DNA from: Candidatus Propionivibrio dominans
Lineage (GTDB): Bacteria; Pseudomonadota; Gammaproteobacteria; Burkholderiales; Rhodocyclaceae
Assembly (NCBI GenBank): GCA_016709335.1
Contig: JADJNC010000043.1
Coordinates: forward strand, 1 to 10,576
Length of the DNA stretch: 10,576 bases
Direction of reading: 5' to 3'
A program made the position numbers and the translations under genes. Below, piece by piece: positions 6,049 to 10,576 of this stretch; the first letter of the stretch is position 1; every line of letters begins with the position of its first letter. The notes beneath the pieces were generated by a model. That model saw only the letters and a list, made by a program, of their open reading frames with translations, made no database searches and was not told the DNA's origin.

Positions 6049-6283
6049 TAACTCTCCATCTTGGGAGCCCCACAGCCTCACGGCGTTGGGCTTGCTGGCC
6101 TCTCACGAGGTTTGCGAATGAACTATGCAATACATGGCTTGCAAGTCCAAACCTTACTGAAAACAAGCACAAAAAAGCCAGCTGGATTAGGTCGGGCTTG
6201 ATGTGGAGATGGGTTATTTCTTGGGCCAAAGGGGGGGCGGGCGGTGCTTTCTTCAGTTTGGCTTTTCCTTGGTGGTTTGTAAA

Positions 6284-8506
6284 TCAAGCCGGTAGGTTGT
6301 CGTTCACTTGGACGGTCTCAATCCCCGTCATGGGTGAACTTGCCTGCTGTGGCACGGGTGGAAATTGAGGGCTTGTGTTCTGATGCACAGGAGGCATTGC
6401 TGAATCAACAGGTGGCAAAACACCTTGAGGCATTGGAAAATTCGGGTCAACGCCGGCAGGTGTAGGCGGCTGGTAGCCGGCCAGCTTGTAAATAGCATCT
6501 GCAATGGCAGCAATTTGCGGCATTTGCGCCACTTGAGCGCCTGCCTGCATGGCTGAGAACGCGCTTTGCGTGCCAGTCTGAACCGTTTCAGCTTTCAGTT
6601 TGGCTATCTCTGCCTGCGTCTTGTCCTGGTTGTAGCGCATCATCAGCTCACGGTCACGGAACTCGTTGTCGGCCTTGATCTTCTCCATCTCGGGTGATGG
6701 TCTGTCCTTCACCTCTTGAATTGCCTTCAGGATTTCTTCCTTGTCAGGAACGTCCATCAAATTCAACAAGTGCGGAAGCACCACGGGCTGATATTCAGGT
6801 GGCAACGACTTGAATGCTTCGGCCAGCGATACGCTTTGCTGCTTTCTGAAGCTAGGCGTGCTTGGTACATCCTCAAGCGCCACCTTTAGCCTGGTGCGCT
6901 GCACATCGTTTGTCAGGTACTGAACACCTGTTTGCTCGTCCGTTGTTGGTTGATTGATCAACACTTCACGATCTGGCACCACGGCATTACCCCGAATCGT
7001 CACCTTCTCTGGCTTTTCTGCCATATCTTCGATGATCAGCGCCAGCAGCAGCTCGCCAACTTTCGTCCGCGCGAATTTGAAGTTATCCATCAGGCTTGCC
7101 AGTGACTGAGTAGCCTGCTCAATCTGTGTAGATTCCTGGACTCCACTCGTCGCGGTCCCCTTCTGGCCCTGGAAACCTGACGTGATGCCCGATGCACGCT
7201 CAATCCCTGAGCGCGAGTCGCCCAGCATCTTGTACTGCTGTTCATTGAGCTGGAAGTCTCGGAACACCTTGAACTGCGCGCCTGGCTGGGCCATGTGCTC
7301 GGCGTTGAGAATAATGTCGGCGTCCGGGCGTGCAATCTGCTGCCGAAACACCTCGTCGGTGTAGGCAACAGCGCCTTTGGTGCGCTCGGTGCGGATAGCG
7401 CTCAAGCCCCAGCGAATCTTGCTGATGGCTGAATTTACGTTGTCCTGCAAGTAGACCATCCCACGAACAACACCAAACGGCACGCCGGTACGATCCTCCT
7501 TGTGGCCCCAGAAAGGCACATAGGGGAAGTTGTTGTGCTGGTACGGTGTTTTCCCGTCGTGCAGCTTGTGTGGACCCATCCAGAAGCTCACATACATGCG
7601 ACTGACAATCGTTTTCATTGGGCGAATTAACCCGCTGGCCAACGCTTCGTTGTGCATGTAGTTCTTCTTGTCGTATTCAACAACCCGACCGTCCGGCGTC
7701 TTGAGAACCGTCACAGACACCCATCGGCGGTACCACACCTCGAACAAGCACACCCGGCCATGCTCCGAATCGCGCCATTCCTGCTCTTCAATAGACCATC
7801 CGCGCTCCTGGTCCCATGAAAGCGCCATGTCTGTACTTGTTCCGCCATCAACCGATAGCTCGAACTGGTCCGTCCAGCGTCCATTTGCCCGGTCGATTAG
7901 CTCCTTGTGCTGCGGAAACTTTAGTTTGGCCTGCTCAACGTCTGTCCAGCGGCGACGGACAAGGTATCTTGCGTCCGACAGGTCCGGCTTCTTACTGAGC
8001 ATGTCCCAGAAAACCTCGTTGCGGTGTACGGCGTCACAGCGATACTGAAACTTGAACGGATCTGATTCGCGCGCAACCTCAACCCATCCCAAACCTACGG
8101 CCAATTGCGGTTTGAATGCGTCAGAACATGCCTTGTCAGCACCTGATTGCCGTTCGGCCTGGTTTACCTTGTGATTGAGTGCGTCCGCAACGTCGTCACC
8201 GTCGAGCCCATCGGCTGTGATGCGCCAGTCTGTTCGCGTCTTTGCCTCAAGCCCAAGCACAGACTCGATTGCAGGCCCGATAAGCGGCTCTACAGCGGGA
8301 GGCATGCCGATAGCCTTCATCTTCTGCAAGATGTCGCTGTTGAGCTGATTGCCGTCCACGTATTCCATTTCAGTGTCGGCTTTTGCGCGCCATGCCGGCT
8401 GATTCTGAATCTCTTGAAAGAACCGAGTGAACTGGGCAAGCGAAAGACCATCCGCGCCTGGTTGCTCGTTAGCGCGGCCTGTATCTGGTGAAAGTGAGTT
8501 GATCAT
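6284..8506 (-). CDS. Portal protein, P22-like family
   Basis: A 740-residue protein that forms the dodecameric ring at one capsid vertex, through which the terminase pumps DNA and to which the tail attaches. The length is close to the P22-type portal (about 725). The N-terminus has 'QPAWRAKADTEMEYVDGNQL' (about residues 36-55) and 'PPAVEPLIGPAIESVLGLEA' (about 69-88), followed by 'DWRITADG', as in this family. A central 'FPYVPFWGHKEDRTGVPFGV' (about 327-346) and 'GIERASGITSGFQGQKGTAT' (about 435-454) are further conserved blocks. A charged helical segment (about 605-650) and a Pro/Gln-rich tail (about 675-740) complete it, comparable to the helical barrel region of large portals. The ATG directly abuts the TAA of the terminase gene (TAAATG) with only a weak Shine-Dalgarno, so coupled translation is expected. 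The stop is TGA. Confidence 0.88.
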   Translation of the reverse strand: MINSLSPDTGRANEQPGADGLSLAQFTRFFQEIQNQPAWRAKADTEMEYVDGNQLNSDILQKMKAIGMPPAVEPLIGPAIESVLGLEAKTRTDWRITADGLDGDDVADALNHKVNQAERQSGADKACSDAFKPQLAVGLGWVEVARESDPFKFQYRCDAVHRNEVFWDMLSKKPDLSDARYLVRRRWTDVEQAKLKFPQHKELIDRANGRWTDQFELSVDGGTSTDMALSWDQERGWSIEEQEWRDSEHGRVCLFEVWYRRWVSVTVLKTPDGRVVEYDKKNYMHNEALASGLIRPMKTIVSRMYVSFWMGPHKLHDGKTPYQHNNFPYVPFWGHKEDRTGVPFGVVRGMVYLQDNVNSAISKIRWGLSAIRTERTKGAVAYTDEVFRQQIARPDADIILNAEHMAQPGAQFKVFRDFQLNEQQYKMLGDSRSGIERASGITSGFQGQKGTATSGVQESTQIEQATQSLASLMDNFKFARTKVGELLLALIIEDMAEKPEKVTIRGNAVVPDREVLINQPTTDEQTGVQYLTNDVQRTRLKVALEDVPSTPSFRKQQSVSLAEAFKSLPPEYQPVVLPHLLNLMDVPDKEEILKAIQEVKDRPSPEMEKIKADNEFRDRELMMRYNQDKTQAEIAKLKAETVQTGTQSAFSAMQAGAQVAQMPQIAAIADAIYKLAGYQPPTPAGVDPNFPMPQGVLPPVDSAMPPVHQNTSPQFPPVPQQASSPMTGIETVQVNDNLPA

Positions 8507-10087
8507 TTACATGCGCCAATCTTGTGGTGGTGGGGGTTGGACTGCGTTGGAAGCAGAGCCGGAATAGGTCAATAGGCCGGTTTCCTTGGCCTGGGCGTAC
8601 TGGCGCAAGGCGTCGGCACCTTCGCTGCAACCATTGGCCTTGTCTGGCTCGTCCGTGAATCGGTTGTCGGCGCGGCTGAACTTCTTCTTGTAGCCTTCGA
8701 TGCGCTCAGTGCCCTTCTTGCACTTGTCAGAGTCAATGAAAACGCCTTTCAGGTGCTTTCTGGTCTGCTGGATGCCGGTTATTAGCTCTGTGATGCGTGG
8801 CACAACCACGAACCTTTGACCAGGCATCAGCTCCATCATCATTTGGCGGGTGCTCTTGTTGTAGTCGCCCAGTCGCTTGTGATCGGCGTCGTGTGGCAAA
8901 AAGTGAGTACCAAAAACGTAGCCCTTGAGCGTCAATTCCCTGACGTAGTGGCGCAAGTCCTCGCCGTGGGCCTCGTAATAGTCAATGAACCGATCCTCGC
9001 CGCGTAGCTCTTGGTGGAACCAAGTCGCGCAGCCGTCGCTATTACCAATGTCCCAGAACGTGTTCACTGGAAGATCAAGCACTGGCACTCGGGTGATGCC
9101 GCCACGCTTGCGCACGTCAATCATGTCCTTGGCGTAGTAGTTGCCCTCTGTGCTGATCTGAAATGCTTCTTCAGGCGTGGATGGGTACTCTTGCCACATC
9201 CGTTCTTCGGCACCTGAAAAGTCGGCGGTGCGGGTGGCGATGTACCAAGCGCGCTGGTCAGGGTCGATGCGACAACCCATCTTCGCTTCAATCAGGTCGA
9301 AGTATTCGTGTTCCTTGTCGCTAATGTGAACCGTGTTAGCCGGAAGTCGGTACTTGGGCTCTTGCCACCAGGCGTAGAAATGGAATCGGTAGTCCTTTGG
9401 TGTCAACAGAGCCTTGCTGGCGTCCATTCCCTCGGCACGCTGAACCAGGTCGTAGAACTCACCTTCTCGGCCTTCCGCAGTCGATTCGATGACCAGCACA
9501 CCGTTTGTTGGGACAGAAGGTATAGATCCCGTCACGACCTCGGCGGCCTTATCCGGGTATTTGGCGCAAATCTTTCCGAACTCGCTGATATGCAGCCGGT
9601 GGATAGTTCCCGAGCGCATGGATGTCGCCACGCGGATACTGCTGTTGTTATGGTCGAAAAGTAGCTCGTCTGCATTGTCGGCCGACAGCGGGAACCGTTC
9701 ACTCAACTCTGGCGGGAGATTGCGATATGCAAACTGAACTTTGTCCCGGAAGATAACTTTTGCTGCGTCCCGGTCATGGGCAATGATGCCGCAACGCTGG
9801 TTGGCATTGAATAGTGCGTGGTCAAGCCATAGGATAGCTATCAGAGTCGTGAAACCAAGCTGACGCGCCTTGACAATAATATTGCGGTGCCACAAGCGGG
9901 TGACAAACCGGCGCTGGGATGAATTGGGCTTGAACGGAACGACCATGGAGTCCTCGCCGTCATCGCCTTTCACCATAATTTTGTACAAACACCCGGAGAA
10001 AAGCCTCCATTGAGGATCGGCCATGCAACGGGCAAGCTCTGCCGCGTTCGTCGGAATGGATGTATGAATCTCTTGCGGCTGTGCCAC
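8507..10087 (-). CDS. terL: Terminase large subunit (packaging ATPase and nuclease)
   Basis: A 526-residue motor protein that cuts concatemeric phage DNA and drives it into the prohead through the portal. A Walker A-like motif 'VKARQLGFTT' lies at residues 72-81, and the Walker B motif 'LHISEF' with catalytic Glu169 at 165-170. 'VIESTAEGREGEFYDL' (about 198-213) fits the coupling region after it. The C-terminal RNase H-like nuclease is visible as 'FWDIGNSDGCATW' (first Asp cluster), 'LPHDADHKRLGD' (second), and 'EGADALRQYA' (third). The length is normal. The start is GTG at 10087, two bases after the TGA of the small subunit, with GAGGA (10098-10094) six bases upstream. The Pro-rich C-terminus (QPPPPQDWRM) abuts the portal ATG. 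The family is clear; the packaging strategy (headful or site-specific) cannot be decided from this sequence. Confidence 0.93.
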   Translation of the reverse strand: MAQPQEIHTSIPTNAAELARCMADPQWRLFSGCLYKIMVKGDDGEDSMVVPFKPNSSQRRFVTRLWHRNIIVKARQLGFTTLIAILWLDHALFNANQRCGIIAHDRDAAKVIFRDKVQFAYRNLPPELSERFPLSADNADELLFDHNNSSIRVATSMRSGTIHRLHISEFGKICAKYPDKAAEVVTGSIPSVPTNGVLVIESTAEGREGEFYDLVQRAEGMDASKALLTPKDYRFHFYAWWQEPKYRLPANTVHISDKEHEYFDLIEAKMGCRIDPDQRAWYIATRTADFSGAEERMWQEYPSTPEEAFQISTEGNYYAKDMIDVRKRGGITRVPVLDLPVNTFWDIGNSDGCATWFHQELRGEDRFIDYYEAHGEDLRHYVRELTLKGYVFGTHFLPHDADHKRLGDYNKSTRQMMMELMPGQRFVVVPRITELITGIQQTRKHLKGVFIDSDKCKKGTERIEGYKKKFSRADNRFTDEPDKANGCSEGADALRQYAQAKETGLLTYSGSASNAVQPPPPQDWRM

Positions 10088-10089
10088 GG

Positions 10090-10576
10090 TCAGTCCTCGT
10101 CGTGCGCTGGGTCTTGCTGCACCGGCTGGAAGGCTGAACTGTTGCCGGTTGCAATCGCGTGCAGCATCGCGGTGAATGGATCAGCGCGCTGGCTGTTGTC
10201 AATCCCGTACATTCCTCGAATCTTCGCGGCCTTGTCCAGTGCGCTGTTCTTGTCAGATATCTTGTACTTCTTGACCAGCCCGACTAGGCGGCGGTCTTCA
10301 CCAGAGCCCTCGTACTGTTCCAGCACATCAAGCCCTCCAATGGCAGCAGCGGTGTCGTCGTCCAATTCAGTTACGGACAATGGTCTCCCATCTGGGGCGA
10401 ACATCTTGCGGGGGTCGAAGAAGGCAATACGGGCGATTTCTCGGGCTATTCGCTCTTCAGTCAACTCCATCTTGGCCAGGCGTTCATCCTGCCTTGCAGC
10501 GATTACTGTTTGTTTTTGGGCAAGAATGGAAGCTATTTGAGGTTTTTTGAGGTTTTCAGCACCAATCTTGTATGCT
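10090..10576 (-). CDS. terS: Terminase small subunit, 5' end cut by window edge
   Basis: At least 161 residues, open to the right edge. The visible part starts AYKIGAENLKKPQIASILAQ, which is the end of the N-terminal DNA-binding helix-turn-helix region of the Terminase_2 (XtmA-like) family ('AyriGseNLrKPeI..aI'). 'REIARIAFFDPRKMFAPDG' and 'LSVTELDDDTAAAIGGLDV' follow, then 'KYKISDKNSALDKAAKIRGM', all typical of the family. The protein recognises phage DNA and feeds it to the large subunit. An internal ATG at 10470 is not the true start, because recognisable family sequence continues upstream of it in frame; the real start is outside the window. It ends in an acidic tail (DPAHDED) at TGA 10092-10090, two bases before terL, whose ribosome-binding site lies within the 3' end of this gene. 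Confidence 0.88.
   Translation of the reverse strand, partial: AYKIGAENLKKPQIASILAQKQTVIAARQDERLAKMELTEERIAREIARIAFFDPRKMFAPDGRPLSVTELDDDTAAAIGGLDVLEQYEGSGEDRRLVGLVKKYKISDKNSALDKAAKIRGMYGIDNSQRADPFTAMLHAIATGNSSAFQPVQQDPAHDED
10537..10556. repeat. Exact 10-base tandem duplication inside terS
   Basis: TTGAGGTTTT occurs twice head to tail on the plus strand (10537-10546 and 10547-10556). It encodes part of the conserved ENLKKP segment, so it may be coincidence of codon use and not a recent duplication; the unit is not a multiple of three. Confidence 0.6.

Larger units (their letters stand above)
5978..6283 (-). other. 306-base leader between portal and scaffold with Com-like fragment and stem-loops
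   Basis: This is the longest stretch without a clear gene. On the minus strand it is open in one frame from the portal TGA to the scaffold TTG. The last part of that frame encodes a stretch containing DLLCGHCDKWQG (about 6024-5983), resembling the first zinc knuckle of Com-family regulators (Mu Com type, CxxC...CxxC); the second CxxC is absent and there is no nearby ATG, so it looks like a remnant or a coincidence. Upstream, translation gives an Arg-rich, low-information sequence. Two stem-loops lie close to the scaffold ribosome-binding site. A run of seven C residues (minus strand, 6237-6231) is present. I see no convincing promoter and no second gene. Confidence 0.5.

Noticed and set aside
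6110..6165. Possible sigma-70 promoter in the portal-scaffold leader (TTGGAC, 17 bases, CATAGT).
   Set aside because: Only three of six -35 and four of six -10 bases match the consensus, which is expected by chance in a leader of this size.
5978..6229. A scaffold protein of 389 residues starting at TTG 6229.
   Set aside because: The extra 84 residues are Arg/Trp/Cys-rich and unlike a scaffold, the TTG lacks a ribosome-binding site, and TTG 5977 has a good one.
10090..10470. A short terS starting at ATG 10470.
   Set aside because: Typical Terminase_2 sequence (YKIGAENLKKPQI) continues in frame upstream to the window edge, so the real gene is longer and cut by the edge.
1..10576. Reassigned stop codon (TGA read as Trp), suggested by the in-frame TGA at 524-522 and the open frame after the portal TGA.
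   Set aside because: TGA ends terS two bases before terL and ends the 3110-2745 gene exactly at the next start, Trp is encoded normally by TGG, and TAA and TAG are also used as stops. Local readthrough remains possible, a changed code does not fit.
1..10576. CRISPR arrays, tRNAs, integrase or attachment sites, transposons, diversity-generating retroelement parts and anti-defence genes.
   Set aside because: I looked on both strands and saw no repeat-spacer pattern, cloverleaf, reverse transcriptase, transposase or recombinase motif; almost all of the window is explained by structural genes.

Overview
The window is a contiguous piece of the virion-morphogenesis module of a tailed double-stranded DNA bacteriophage or prophage. 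Every gene I can support lies on the minus strand, so transcription runs from high to low coordinates. The order is the canonical one: terminase small subunit (cut by the right edge), terminase large subunit, portal, scaffold, major capsid protein, small head protein, head/connector proteins, a cluster of small tail or virion proteins, and a LamG-like tail protein cut by the left edge. Family assignments come from reading the proteins by eye, not from a search. The large P22-type portal, the N4-gp56/DUF4043-type capsid protein and the lack of tape-measure or tail-tube genes suggest a podovirus-like particle. The base composition and protein style resemble phages of Betaproteobacteria (Burkholderiales/Comamonadaceae-like), but the host is only a guess.

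Region by region, in the direction of transcription. 10576-8507 is the packaging motor: the small terminase ends 2 bases before the GTG of the large terminase, whose TAA abuts the ATG of the portal (TAAATG). 8506-6284 is the portal. 6283-5978 is the largest gap without an obvious gene, about 300 bases. It contains stem-loops and a Com-like zinc-knuckle coding fragment, and it stays open in the same frame as both portal and scaffold. 5977-5060 is the scaffold, starting most plausibly at a TTG behind a good ribosome-binding site. 4995-3712 is the major capsid protein with a strong Shine-Dalgarno. 3651-3175 is a small Ala/Thr-rich probable head decoration protein, followed by a strong stem-loop (3137-3160). 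3110-2077 holds two translationally coupled genes, a conserved small virion protein and a probable head-tail adaptor. 2059-432 holds four small proteins of the tail/fiber-attachment region. 429-1 is the start of a larger LamG-like protein.

The genes form one head-assembly pathway. The terminase pair cuts and pumps DNA through the portal into a shell that the capsid protein builds around the scaffold. The small head protein probably stabilises the shell, the adaptor joins portal to tail, and the small downstream proteins probably build or decorate the tail.

No CRISPR array, tRNA, integrase, transposase, reverse transcriptase or dedicated defence system is visible. The points most worth a second look are an in-frame TGA that seems to cut about 29 conserved residues from the 944-522 protein, the odd leader between portal and scaffold, and the stem-loop after the small head gene. 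I found no convincing new biological system; this is mainly an ordinary structural module.
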